In this document: piece by piece, positions 43,470-52,999 of the stretch | Layout of the letters: each line of letters begins with the position of its first letter | Numbering within the stretch: position 1 is the stretch's first letter | Assembly: GCF_029263155.1 (NCBI RefSeq) | Contig: NZ_JAJCYB010000074.1 | Coordinates: 142,334-206,333 of the forward strand | DNA: 64,000 nucleotides | Direction of reading: 5' to 3' | Origin: Pseudonocardia sp. | Lineage (GTDB): Bacteria > Actinomycetota > Actinomycetes > Mycobacteriales > Pseudonocardiaceae | Notes under the pieces: generated by a model | The model's database searches: none | Told to the model about the DNA's origin: nothing | The model's input: only the letters and a program-made list of their open reading frames with translations | Made by a program: the position numbers and the translations under genes

Positions 43470-44296
43470 CAGCGCCCCGCCGGTGCAGCGGTGACGATCC
43501 ACATCGCCGAGTCGAAGGTGACCCCGTCCGGTCCGAGGTGCGCGGCCAGGACCGCCCGCAGGTCGGTCATCGCCTGGTCGCGGGCCGGGCCGGCGAGCTC
43601 GTCGAGCAGCCCGCCGACGATCCCGAGCGCCATCCGCTCCGCCGTCGCGAGGTCGGGACCGAGGCACATCGGCTCGCGCACGCCCGGCAGGTCCGGCGGG
43701 CCGAAGCCGGCGGCCGTCAGCACCTCGCGGACCCGGTCGGGGTCGCCGAGCGAGAACGGCCCGACGCCGTCGAGCGGGCCGGCACCGACCGCGCGGCGCA
43801 GGGCGCTGACCCACTCCTGCTCGGCGTAGGGCTGCCACACGGCGGCGACGAGCCGGCCGTCCGGTGTGAGCGAGCGGGCGAGGTTCGCGAACGCCGCGAC
43901 CGGGTCGCCGAAGAACATGACGCCGGTCCGGCTGATCACCCGCTCGTGGCATCCGGTGCCGAGGTCGGCGATCTGCGCGTCGCCGTGGGTGAAGGTGATG
44001 TTGGTGAGGCCCTCCCGCTCCGCGCGCCGCCGGGCCAGGTCGAGCAGGCGCGCGGACAGGTCGATGCCCGTGACGTGGCCCGCGGGGGCCAGCCGGGCGG
44101 CGTCGCGGCTGGTCTGCCCGGCCCCGCAGCCGACGTCGAGCACCCGGGCGTCGGGCTCCAGCGCGGCGGCCGCGAGGAACGCGGACCGGTAGCGGGCCAC
44201 GCCGGCGTCGAACAGGTCGGCGTTGTCGGTCCAGAAATCACCCGTCGGCCCGTCCCACCCCTGTGCGGCGGCGACGTTGGAGGGATCGATGTCCAC
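43469..44296 (-). CDS. class I SAM-dependent methyltransferase
   Basis: VLDVGCGAGQTSRDAARLAPAGHVTGIDLS. Confidence 0.92.
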   Translation of the reverse strand: MDIDPSNVAAAQGWDGPTGDFWTDNADLFDAGVARYRSAFLAAAALEPDARVLDVGCGAGQTSRDAARLAPAGHVTGIDLSARLLDLARRRAEREGLTNITFTHGDAQIADLGTGCHERVISRTGVMFFGDPVAAFANLARSLTPDGRLVAAVWQPYAEQEWVSALRRAVGAGPLDGVGPFSLGDPDRVREVLTAAGFGPPDLPGVREPMCLGPDLATAERMALGIVGGLLDELAGPARDQAMTDLRAVLAAHLGPDGVTFDSAMWIVTAAPAGR

Positions 44297-44326
44297 GCGG
44301 GCGACGGTACCGAGCCGATCATCCGC

Positions 44327-44830
44327 TCATCGCGTCGCGGTGGCCCGCTCGAAGTGGCCGGAGTCGACCTCCAGGAACAGCCCGTCGGCGCTGAACGCCA
44401 GCTCCCCCGCCGCGGTGTGACCCTCGGCCCGGACGAACAGCTTGCGGCCCTCGCGGCGCACCAGCCACGCGGTGAGCGCGTACGGCGCGCCGAGGACGAC
44501 GGGCGCGCGGTAGTCCACTCCGAGATGGCGGGTGACGGCGACGTGCCCCAGCGCGAACGGCACGAACCCGCAGAGGTCGTCGAGCACCGCGGCCACCGCG
44601 CCGCCGTGCGCCACGCCGGGGCCGCCGACGTGGCGACGGTCGAACACGTGCTCGGCACGCACCCGCTCGCCGTCCCCGAGGACCTGCAGGTGGAAGCCGT
44701 GGGGGTTGTCCGGTCCGCACCCGAGGCACTCGGGGTTGTGCGCGGGCAGCACGTCACCGTTGCGGGCTGCGGCACTCGCCGCCGCGAACCGGGCACGCCA
44801 CCGGTCGGCCACCGCGTCACTGTCCGTCAC
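44327..44830 (-). CDS. PaaI-type hotdog thioesterase
   Basis: GGPGVAHGGAVAAVLDDLCGFV. Confidence 0.85.
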   Translation of the reverse strand: MTDSDAVADRWRARFAAASAAARNGDVLPAHNPECLGCGPDNPHGFHLQVLGDGERVRAEHVFDRRHVGGPGVAHGGAVAAVLDDLCGFVPFALGHVAVTRHLGVDYRAPVVLGAPYALTAWLVRREGRKLFVRAEGHTAAGELAFSADGLFLEVDSGHFERATATR

Positions 44831-45035
44831 CGGCGCACCGTACCGGCCCTCACCGGCGCCATCGCGGCGAGTGCCGCCCGGGTCCGAGACACCGGGTTCG
44901 GCGCGGCGGCAGATCGGGCCCTCGACGGCGCGGGCCGACCCGCCGAGCCGCCCCCGATCCCCCGACGGCCCGGTCGCGGCCGGGTCGGCGATCTCCCGGA
45001 GCGGACCCGGGCCCCGCGGACCGACGCCGGGTCCG

Positions 45036-46334
45036 CTACCCGCGGGCGGCCGCCGGGTGCGCGGGGACGCCGACGAGATGACGGCCGAGCCGGCGCGCCA
45101 GCGCCATGACGGTGAACGTGGGCGGCAGGCCCCAGGCCACGGGGATCACCGACGCGTCGCAGACGTACAGGCCGCGGATCTCGGTCTGCAGGTCGGTGTC
45201 GACGACGTCGCCGACCTTCGCGGTACCGCCGGGATGCACGGCCACGTGCCCGGCCGCGAACACCGAGCGCGCGCCGGCGTGGCGCAGCACGTCACGGGCC
45301 CGCGCCTCGCCCCGGCCGAGCACGGACCGGTCCGCGCCGGTCAGCGGCTTGTCCACACCGCCACGGCCGGTCAGGCGGCCGCTGAGCACGTCGCGGGCCT
45401 TGACCATCACCGTCAACGTGCTGCGGTAGGCCGCCACCCGGTCCGGGCGGCCCGCGGCGACCGTGAGCGCGGAGTGCAGCCACCGTGGACGGCACAGGTC
45501 GGTGAGCACGTACCCGTCCTCGGCGAGCCGGTCGCAGGCGGCGAGCATCGCCGGTTCCGGGCCCGCGTCCAGGCCGTCGACGGAGCCGGACACCGCGAGC
45601 ACCGGGTCGTAGAAGAAGTCGCGACCGGCCCGGGCGATCCCGCTGGCGCGCAGGATCACCGGCGTGCCGAGCCCGCCCGCGGCCAGCACCACCCGCCCGG
45701 CGTCGACGGCGACGGTGCGGCCCCCGATCCGCAGCTCCACCCCGCACGCCATCCCGGACCGCACGATGACCCGCTCGGCCCTCGCCCCGGTGACGACCCG
45801 CGCCCCCGCCCCGATCGCGTCGTCGACGAACTCCCGCGCCGTCCAGCGGGCCGCGCCGAACGCGCCGAGCCCGTCGCGGCGCAGCCGGTGCTGGTCGACG
45901 AACTTGGGGACCGGCTGCCAGTCCAGCCCGAGGGCCCGGGCGCTGTCCAGCAGCCGGGTCGCGCGGGGCCCCATCAGCTCGCGCGGGAGCGCCGCAGGCG
46001 CCAGTTCCGTCCGCAGTGCGTCGACGTCGGAGCCCAGGTCCAGGCCGTGCGCGCGCAGCACGTCGAGCGGGGGCTCCCACGCGGAGCCGAAGTAGTACAT
46101 CGAGCTGCCGCCCAGCGTGACGCCGCGCAGCACCAGCACCGATCCGGAGCGGAACAGGCTGCGGCCGGGCACGAACAGCTCGCGCAGGGCCTGCCGTGCG
46201 CGCCCGCTCGGCGGATCGGCCCGCCCGCGCTCGACGAGAAGCACCCGGGCCCCGGCTCGCGCCAGCTCGCGGGCCACCCCGGCACCACCGGGCCCGCTGC
46301 CCACCACGACGCAGTCGTACCCGGCGCTGCCCAT
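45036..46334 (-). CDS. GMC-type FAD-dependent oxidoreductase
   Basis: CVVVGSGPGGAGVARELARAGARVLLVERG; LYVCDASVIPVAWGLPPTFTVMALARRLG. Confidence 0.92.
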   Translation of the reverse strand: MGSAGYDCVVVGSGPGGAGVARELARAGARVLLVERGRADPPSGRARQALRELFVPGRSLFRSGSVLVLRGVTLGGSSMYYFGSAWEPPLDVLRAHGLDLGSDVDALRTELAPAALPRELMGPRATRLLDSARALGLDWQPVPKFVDQHRLRRDGLGAFGAARWTAREFVDDAIGAGARVVTGARAERVIVRSGMACGVELRIGGRTVAVDAGRVVLAAGGLGTPVILRASGIARAGRDFFYDPVLAVSGSVDGLDAGPEPAMLAACDRLAEDGYVLTDLCRPRWLHSALTVAAGRPDRVAAYRSTLTVMVKARDVLSGRLTGRGGVDKPLTGADRSVLGRGEARARDVLRHAGARSVFAAGHVAVHPGGTAKVGDVVDTDLQTEIRGLYVCDASVIPVAWGLPPTFTVMALARRLGRHLVGVPAHPAAARG

Positions 46335-46425
46335 CGCTCCAGCATCCACTCCCGGCCCGGCGCACCGGCATGTCCTGCGAGGACGAAGCTGCGACGCCCC
46401 GGAGGGCCGGCATCGACACGTGCCG

Positions 46426-46797
46426 GTGCTCATCCTGCGCTGCCCGGACTGCGGACACGAGTTCCGCTCGCCGGTGGTGGAGGGCGCGAAGGCCCCCGGG
46501 CGGTGGACGTGTGCCGAGTGCGGGGGCCGTCGCGCGGAGCCGCACGGCACCGAGGTCGGCCTGCATCCGTTCCCGGGCGGCGCGTCCTGCCGGTGCTGCG
46601 GCCGAACCCGCGGCTCCGACCGGTCGTCGACGGCGCCGGCCGCCGGGCCGCCCGGACGGGCGCGATCTCGGTGCGAGCCGGTCGGTGACCGCGCAGCCGC
46701 GGATCAGTGGATGCGACGGACCGCGGACGCGGTCCCCTGCGCGGTGATCTCGATGACGACGGCGCCCAGGGCCAGCGGGCCGGTGGCCAGCTGGTAG
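46426..46797 (+). CDS. possible zinc-ribbon protein
   Basis: CPDCGH...CAECGG and CRCCGRT; C-terminal part overlaps the antisense phosphoesterase gene. Confidence 0.35.
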   Translation: MLILRCPDCGHEFRSPVVEGAKAPGRWTCAECGGRRAEPHGTEVGLHPFPGGASCRCCGRTRGSDRSSTAPAAGPPGRARSRCEPVGDRAAADQWMRRTADAVPCAVISMTTAPRASGPVASW

Positions 46798-47537
46798 GCG
46801 GGCAGCCGGGTGAAGTCCTCCCCGCGCAACCGGGCGGCGAAGTGGACGGGGTCGAACCCGCCGCCGGTGAACCCGAGCGGGCCGGTCATGCCGAGTTCGG
46901 TGACGTAGGCGGTCCCGCCGGGCAGCAGGTGCCCGCGCAGGGTCGGGTCGTGGGTGTGCGTGCCGACCAACGCCGAGATGCGCCCGTCGAGGGCGTGGGC
47001 GAAGGCGGCCTTCTCCCAGGGGGACTCGCCGTGCAGGTCGATCAGCACCGCCCCGGGCAGCGGCTGCTCCCCGGCGATCCCGGTCCAGGACGGCCACAGC
47101 TCCCGGGGCTGCGGCGCCTTCATCGCCGGCAGCGCCGCGGTGGGGGAGAGCAGGTTGAGCACCGTCAGGACGCGGTCGCCGTCGCGCAGGGTGAGCAGGC
47201 CCCGGCCGCGCGTCTCGTCGAGGTTGGCCGGGCGTACGACCTGCGGGCGGGCGAGCACCTCGTCGACGTCGGGTCCGTCCCAGGAGTGGTTGCCGCCGGT
47301 GACGGCGTCGACCCCGGCCTCCAGCAACAGGTCGACCACCTCGACGGTCATCCCGAAACCGTCCATCGGCAGCGGGCCGGTGACCGCGCAGTTCTCGGCG
47401 TTGACCACGACGAAGTCGGCCCGGTGCTCCTCGCGCAGCCGGGGCAGCCGCGCGGCGAGCCACGCCGCCGCCTCGGCACCGACGACGTCGCCCACCGCCA
47501 GCACGGTCATCGGTGCGGTCGGTGCGTCGGGTGTCAC
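46704..47537 (-). CDS. YmdB-like metallophosphoesterase
   Basis: VLAVGDVVG, VVNAENCAVTG, GGNHSWDG, LVGTHTHDPTL; GTG start overlaps upstream stop. Confidence 0.85.
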   Translation of the reverse strand: MTPDAPTAPMTVLAVGDVVGAEAAAWLAARLPRLREEHRADFVVVNAENCAVTGPLPMDGFGMTVEVVDLLLEAGVDAVTGGNHSWDGPDVDEVLARPQVVRPANLDETRGRGLLTLRDGDRVLTVLNLLSPTAALPAMKAPQPRELWPSWTGIAGEQPLPGAVLIDLHGESPWEKAAFAHALDGRISALVGTHTHDPTLRGHLLPGGTAYVTELGMTGPLGFTGGGFDPVHFAARLRGEDFTRLPAYQLATGPLALGAVVIEITAQGTASAVRRIH

Positions 47538-48712
47538 GCGCCGGCCCCTGCGGTCGCCGCGGTCCGCAGCGCGGCGCCGGCCCGGCGGGCCCCCTCGACC
47601 AGGGAGGCGAGCTTCGCCCAGGCGATACGGGGGTGGACCGGGGTGAACGAGGCGAAGGTGGCGAACCCGCAGTCGGTGCCACCGATGACCCGTTCCACGC
47701 CGACGACCTGTGCGTAGCGCAGCAGGCGCTCGGCGACCAGATCGGGATGCTCGACGTAGTTGGTGCAGGTGTCGATCACGCCGGGGACGAGGATCTTGTC
47801 GTCGGGCAGCGGATGGTCCTCGAAGACCTTCCACTCGTGGGCGTGCCGGGGGTTGGCCGCCTCGACGAGCACGGCGCGCGGGCGGGCCCGCACGACGATG
47901 TCGACGATGTCGGCCAGCTCCACGTCGCGGTGGTGCGGCGACTCGTAGTTGCCCCAGCACAGGTGCATCCGCATCCGGTCCGGGTCGATGCCTGCGGTCG
48001 CCGCGTCGAGGGCCTCGACGTGCACCGAGATCGCCCGGCGGAACTGCTCGACCGAGGCGTCGGCGTGCTGGGCGTGGCGGCCCAGGGCCAGATCCGGACA
48101 GTCGATCTGGAGCAGGAAACCCGCCTCGACGACGGCCTCGTACTCGGTGCGCATCGCCGCGGACAGGGCGGCCAGGTAGTCCTCGTGCGAGCCGTAGTGC
48201 CGGTTGGCCAGGAAGATCGAGATGACGCCCGGGGACGCGGCGGGGACCACCACCTCCGCCGGACCGGAACCGCCGAGCGCGTCGACGGCCGTGCGCAGCT
48301 CGCGCAGCTCGGCGGCGAGGTCGGCGGCCCTGGTGTAGCGGACCGGGCCGGTGCACGCCGGCGTCGCGGTCACCAGCCCGGCCAGGGCCTGCGCGGTCAT
48401 CTCCGGGTAGTCGGCCAGGTCGGCCAGTTCCAGCGCACCGGCCTCCCCGTCGAACCCGCTGAGCCGCTCCTTCACGTAGGTGCTGTAGCCGATCTTGCTC
48501 TGCTCGCCGTCGCTGCCGGCGTCGATGCCGATCTCCCCCTGCCGGCGCAGGACGTCGGTGATCGCGCGGCGCACCATGGCGGGCAGGCCCGCGAGGGCCG
48601 CGGCGTCGGCCTCGCCGTTCTCCCGGGCCACCATCGCCGCGGCCAGCTCGGGTGGGCGCGGCAGGCTCCCGGTGTGCGTCGTCAGGATCGCCGTCGCGGA
48701 GCTGGTTCGCAT
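47534..48712 (-). CDS. cobalamin-independent methionine synthase (MetE C-terminal-like) family protein
   Basis: TTHTGSLPRPPEL, IDAGSDGEQSK, LQIDCPDLAL, MHLCWGNYESPHHRD, CGFATF. Confidence 0.9.
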   Translation of the reverse strand: MRTSSATAILTTHTGSLPRPPELAAAMVARENGEADAAALAGLPAMVRRAITDVLRRQGEIGIDAGSDGEQSKIGYSTYVKERLSGFDGEAGALELADLADYPEMTAQALAGLVTATPACTGPVRYTRAADLAAELRELRTAVDALGGSGPAEVVVPAASPGVISIFLANRHYGSHEDYLAALSAAMRTEYEAVVEAGFLLQIDCPDLALGRHAQHADASVEQFRRAISVHVEALDAATAGIDPDRMRMHLCWGNYESPHHRDVELADIVDIVVRARPRAVLVEAANPRHAHEWKVFEDHPLPDDKILVPGVIDTCTNYVEHPDLVAERLLRYAQVVGVERVIGGTDCGFATFASFTPVHPRIAWAKLASLVEGARRAGAALRTAATAGAGA

Positions 48713-48767
48713 GGCGCCCGACGCTATCCACCCTCCGGAAACATCGACCGCATGCAGGATGAACAAT

Positions 48768-48784
48768 GGATGGATCATCCATCC
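48768..48784. promoter_or_regulatory. palindrome GGATGGATCATCCATCC, candidate RpiR operator
   Basis: 8-bp perfect arms between divergent genes. Confidence 0.55.
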
Positions 48785-48835
48785 GTATCGGCGCGACAAT
48801 TCGGATAGATGTTCCGACTGCTCTAGCGTGACGGC

Positions 48836-49690
48836 GTGGACGGCGAACCGGAGGCACGGCCGAGCGGCTCGGTGCGCGACCGCATCCGCGGGCTGACCCC
48901 GAGCCTGTCCCCGGCAGGACGGCGCATCGCCGAGGCGGTCATGCGCGACCCGGCCCGCGTCGTCGAACTGACCGTGACCGATCTGGCCGTGGAGAGCGGC
49001 ACGTCCCTGGCCAGCGTGGTGCGGTTCTGTCAGGAGCTGGAGCTACGCGGCTTCGGCGACCTGAAGCTGCGTCTGGCCGCGGAGACCGCGCGTTCCCCCG
49101 CCGCGGAGCCGGGTGGGTCCGGGCCGCGAGGGATACTGCAGGAGGTCCTGCACTCGAGCGCGCAGGCGCTGCACGCCGCCGCGACCGCGGTGGACGCCGA
49201 CGTCTTCGCCCGGGTCGCCGGGCTCGTCGCCCGCTCGCCGCACGTGTTCGTGATCGGCGTCGGGACCTCGGCACCCCTGGCACAGGACTGTGCCTACCGG
49301 CTGCGATCGGTCGGAGTGCTCGCCGAGGCCGCGGCCGACGTGCACGTGCAGCACGTCGGCGCCGCATTCCTGCGGCCCGGCGCCACCTGCGTGGCCGTCA
49401 GCCACACCGGGCAGACGCGCGAGACCCTCGCCGCCGCCGACGCGGCGAAGGCGGCAGGCGCCGACACCGTCGCGGTCACCAGCTTCCACCGCTCGCCGCT
49501 GACCGAGCTGTGCGGCCACGCGCTGGTCGCCGGATCCGTCGAGACCCGCCACCAGATCGAGGCCCGGGCCAGCCGGCTGGTCCACGCGGCCGTCCTCGAC
49601 GCGCTGCACAGCGCGGTCGTGCAGCTACGCGCCGGGTCGCCCGCGGCCGCTGACCTGGCCGCCCGGATCGTCGCCGAGCACCGCATCTGA
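48836..49690 (+). CDS. MurR/RpiR family regulator with SIS domain
   Basis: LSPAGRRIAEAVMRDPARVVELTVTDLAVESGTSLASVVRFCQELELRGF; SIS domain VFVIGVGTSAPLAQDCAYRL. Confidence 0.93.
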   Translation: MDGEPEARPSGSVRDRIRGLTPSLSPAGRRIAEAVMRDPARVVELTVTDLAVESGTSLASVVRFCQELELRGFGDLKLRLAAETARSPAAEPGGSGPRGILQEVLHSSAQALHAAATAVDADVFARVAGLVARSPHVFVIGVGTSAPLAQDCAYRLRSVGVLAEAAADVHVQHVGAAFLRPGATCVAVSHTGQTRETLAAADAAKAAGADTVAVTSFHRSPLTELCGHALVAGSVETRHQIEARASRLVHAAVLDALHSAVVQLRAGSPAAADLAARIVAEHRI

Positions 49691-49737
49691 CCCGGCTGCC
49701 CGTCGGCGGCGGCGGGGCTCGAGGTCGACGACGCCGG

Positions 49738-50031
49738 TCACCCGCCGCCGCGGGAGACCAGCCCGTGCTCCCAGGCCCACACCGCGATCTCCACGCGGTT
49801 GCGGGCCGACAGCTTGGCCCCGACGTTGCCCACGTGCGTCTTGACCGTCGAGACCGCGAGGAACAGCTCCCCCGCGATCTCGGCGTTCGTCCGGCCGCGG
49901 GCGATCGCGCGCACCACGTCGAGTTCGCGGCGGGTCAGGGGTACGCGCTCGCGGTCGCGCCGCCCGATCCGGGGCCCGGCGGTGAGGGAGCGGGCGGGGA
50001 CGGGCCGCACGCCGGCGATGTCAGGTGGCAT
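49738..50031 (-). pseudogene. LuxR-type HTH fragment lacking a receiver domain
   Basis: LTRRELDVVRAIARGRTNAEIAGELFLAVSTVKTHVGNVGAKLSARNRVEIAVWAWEHGLV; N-terminus runs into the XRE gene. Confidence 0.65.
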
Positions 50032-50269
50032 CCGTCGTGGCGCCCACGCGGGGCGCGGCGTGGTCGTCCTCCACCCACTCGAGCAGGTCCCCCGGCTGGC
50101 AGTCGAGGACCCGGCACATGGCCTCGAGGGTGCTGAAGCGCACCGCCTTGGCACGACCGTTCTTCAGCACCGCCACGTTCGCGGGGGTGAGCCCGACCCG
50201 CTCGGCGAAGTCCCCCACGCTCATCTTCCGCCGGGCGAGCTCGACGTCGATCCGGACCACGATGGCCAT
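50021..50269 (-). CDS. small XRE (YozG-like) HTH regulator
   Basis: KMSVGDFAERVGLTPANVAVLKNGRAKAVRFSTLEAMCRVLDCQPGDLLEW. Confidence 0.92.
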   Translation of the reverse strand: MAIVVRIDVELARRKMSVGDFAERVGLTPANVAVLKNGRAKAVRFSTLEAMCRVLDCQPGDLLEWVEDDHAAPRVGATTDAT

Positions 50270-50769
50270 CAGATCACCGCCTCCATGTCCGCCCGCAGCG
50301 TCGTCGCCTGCCGCAGCAGGGCGCGCATCACCACCATGAGCAGGCCGACGGCGGCCCCGACGAGCAGGAGCAGCAGGTGCAGTGCCGCCAGGCCCGGCGC
50401 GTCCTCGAGCTCGGCGACCGCGAAGACCGGCACCAACGCGCCCAGCAGCAGCACCCACGCGACGGCCATGGCCCACACGATCGCGTCCACCCAGGGCAGC
50501 GAGGCCGCGCTGAAGATGCGGTCCCGCGCCACCATGGTCAGCAGCCTGCCGGTGCACACGATCACCACCTGCACGCACAGCAGGCCGAGCACCGCGAGGA
50601 TCATCGACGTCCAGTCGAGGCTCGCCACCTCCGGCGGGTCGCCCGCCGTCAGCTCGGACATGCGCGGCAGTACCAGCCCCAGCACCGCCAGCTGCCCGGC
50701 CGTCACGACCGTGAACAGCAGGACGAGCAGGACACGCAGGGGCAGCACGGCCCGATGAGTCGTCAGCAC
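50269..50769 (-). CDS. DUF2975-like membrane protein
   Basis: Four TM segments; overlaps YozG-like HTH gene, a common pairing. Confidence 0.85.
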   Translation of the reverse strand: MLTTHRAVLPLRVLLVLLFTVVTAGQLAVLGLVLPRMSELTAGDPPEVASLDWTSMILAVLGLLCVQVVIVCTGRLLTMVARDRIFSAASLPWVDAIVWAMAVAWVLLLGALVPVFAVAELEDAPGLAALHLLLLLVGAAVGLLMVVMRALLRQATTLRADMEAVI

Positions 50770-50794
50770 ACGACGAGTGTCGATCTCAATCTAT

Positions 50795-50807
50795 CGATTG
50801 TCAATCG
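50795..50807. promoter_or_regulatory. palindrome CGATTGTCAATCG upstream of DUF2975/XRE pair
   Basis: 6-bp perfect arms in an AT-rich pocket. Confidence 0.5.
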
Positions 50808-50842
50808 CAATCAGGTGGAGCACGATGGATTCGGCGGCCCCC

Positions 50843-51742
50843 TCAGGGCGCGAGGTGCTCGACGAACCAGTCCCGGGCCGGTCCGCAGGCGGCGTCGAAC
50901 CCCGTGACGTAGGCGTCGAAGTGCCCGCCGGGCAGGATGCCGAGCTTCTTGGGCTCGCGGGCCTTCTCGTACGCCGCGATCGCCAGTTCGCAGGGCGTGA
51001 GGTGGTCACCGAGTGCCGGCAGCAGCAGCAACGGGGTCGGGCTGATGTAGGGCAGGTAGCTGACCGGCTCGTACTCGGTGAACATCTCCACGCTGCGCAG
51101 TGTCACCTCGTTGCGCCACGACGGCGCGCGGCTCTTGCCGGTCTCGGTGAACCACGTGTACGAGTCCGGTGTGGGCAGCGCGGACGGCGCGAGGGGGTCC
51201 GCGTCCACGACCGGGACCATCGCCGGCGGGTCGCCACGGAAGCGGGCGAGGCGGTCGTTGTCGAACATCTCGCGGAACCCGGCGATGAAGTCCGCGCGCA
51301 CCAGTGCGCGCAGGTTGTCGTGCCCGCTGACCAGCGGGACCTGGCTCACGACCGCCTTGACGCGGCGGTCGATCGCGGCCACCACCAGCACGTGCCCGCC
51401 GGAGTAGCTGCTGCCCCAGACACCGATCCGGGACGCGTCTGTCTCGGGCAGGGTGCTCGCGTAGGTGATGGCGTGGCGGTAGTCGCGGACCTGCGCCCAC
51501 GGGTCGATCTCCTGGCGGGGCTCGCCGTCGCTGGCCCCGAAGTTGCGGTTGTCGTACACCAGCGCGTTCAGGCCGGCGGCGGCGAACACCTCGGCGAACG
51601 AGTCGAGGTACATCTCCTTCACCGCAGAGAAACCGTGTGCCATCACCACCGTGGGCGCGGCCGTGCCGGCCCCCTCCGCCGGGTAGAACCATCCGCGCAG
51701 GGTCACGCCCTCTGCGTCGAACTCGACATCGCGACGAGCCAT
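50843..51742 (-). CDS. alpha/beta hydrolase
   Basis: MAHGFSAVKEMYL, GVWGSSYSGGHVLVVAA, GDHLTPCE. Confidence 0.9.
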   Translation of the reverse strand: MARRDVEFDAEGVTLRGWFYPAEGAGTAAPTVVMAHGFSAVKEMYLDSFAEVFAAAGLNALVYDNRNFGASDGEPRQEIDPWAQVRDYRHAITYASTLPETDASRIGVWGSSYSGGHVLVVAAIDRRVKAVVSQVPLVSGHDNLRALVRADFIAGFREMFDNDRLARFRGDPPAMVPVVDADPLAPSALPTPDSYTWFTETGKSRAPSWRNEVTLRSVEMFTEYEPVSYLPYISPTPLLLLPALGDHLTPCELAIAAYEKAREPKKLGILPGGHFDAYVTGFDAACGPARDWFVEHLAP

Positions 51743-51790
51743 CCGAAGTCCTCCTGGGATCGACCGGCCGACCCGGGACCTGGGTCCGAC

Positions 51791-52831
51791 TCAGCCCCGG
51801 GTCGCTGTGGACCCAGTCTCCGGCTCGCGACCCGCAGCGCGTTGAACCGCCGCGACAGACCGTTGAACCCGCGCGCCACCCTCCGCGGGACGGCGGCGGT
51901 AGTCGCTGGGCGAGCGTCCGTAGCGGGCCTTGAACGCGCGGCTGAAGTGGCTGGTGTCGGAGAACCCCCACCGCCGGGCGATCGCGGCGATCGACCGGTC
52001 GGACCCGGCCAGGTCATCGCGGGCACGGGCCAACCGGCGCACCCGGATCACCTCGCTCACGGTCTCGCCGGTGGCGTTGAAGATCCGGTTCACCGTGCGG
52101 GTGGACACCCCGTGCGCGGTCGCCACGGCGGCCGGGGTCACCGTGTCGTCGAGCAGGTGCTGCTCGATGAACCGGTCCATCACCGCGCGCAGCGCGGGCC
52201 GCGCCGTGCTCGTCGACGGCACGTCCCCCTCGGTGCGCACCGCGCCGACGAACAGTTCCAGGGTCGCGTTGCGCGCCGCCGCCACCGCCGCGGGCGGCAG
52301 GCCCGGGAGGGCGTCGCTCAGGGTGTCCAGATAGCCGGTGAGCAGCCGGGTCGCCGGGGCGAGACCGTCGAGCAGCACCCCGCCGGTCATCCAGGTACGC
52401 CCGCTGACCTCGTCCAGCGCGGCCCGCGGGATGAGCAGGCTCCGCTTGGACAGCGGCTCCCACACGGCGAACCGCGCCGGCCGGGTGCTGTCCCACGCGA
52501 CCGCGTCACCGGGCGACAACTCCGCCTCAGCGCCGCACTGGCTCACGGTCTCCCGCCCGACACGGGTGATCAGGACGACGACGAACTCGCCGTCGGTGTC
52601 GGCGACCTGGCGACGCTGCCGAGTGCCCGAGCAGGGACCACACTCGCAGTCGACCAGCGCGAGGTCGTCGATCCACCACCGCCGCACCCGGGCTTCGAAC
52701 ACCGGCGCGTCGACCCCGGCGGGAACCGACACCGTCCACGGGAGGTGGGTCGCCGACAGCATCTCCTGCCAGTCCGACGTCCGGTCCCCCGAGCCCGTCG
52801 CCCAGGTCTCGCCACCGTGGCCCATCAGCAC
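51791..52831 (-). CDS. AraC family regulator
   Basis: AraC HTH GVSTRTVNRIFNATGETVSEVIRVRRLARARDDLAG...WGFSDTSHFSRAFKARYGRSPSDYR. Confidence 0.92.
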   Translation of the reverse strand: MLMGHGGETWATGSGDRTSDWQEMLSATHLPWTVSVPAGVDAPVFEARVRRWWIDDLALVDCECGPCSGTRQRRQVADTDGEFVVVLITRVGRETVSQCGAEAELSPGDAVAWDSTRPARFAVWEPLSKRSLLIPRAALDEVSGRTWMTGGVLLDGLAPATRLLTGYLDTLSDALPGLPPAAVAAARNATLELFVGAVRTEGDVPSTSTARPALRAVMDRFIEQHLLDDTVTPAAVATAHGVSTRTVNRIFNATGETVSEVIRVRRLARARDDLAGSDRSIAAIARRWGFSDTSHFSRAFKARYGRSPSDYRRRPAEGGARVQRSVAAVQRAAGREPETGSTATRG

Positions 52832-52999
52832 CTCCGCCCGACATCACCGTCGAACAGTCCCCACGACCGTAGGTGAGCCCACCTGCCACCACCACCGGTC
52901 ATCGGCGTGAACCGGAGCGCCGGCCGAGGCGCCGGGATCAGCGGGACGGGATCTGTCGATTGCGCCCGTCGGGCCCCGACGACGAGCGGACGGGGCCGG

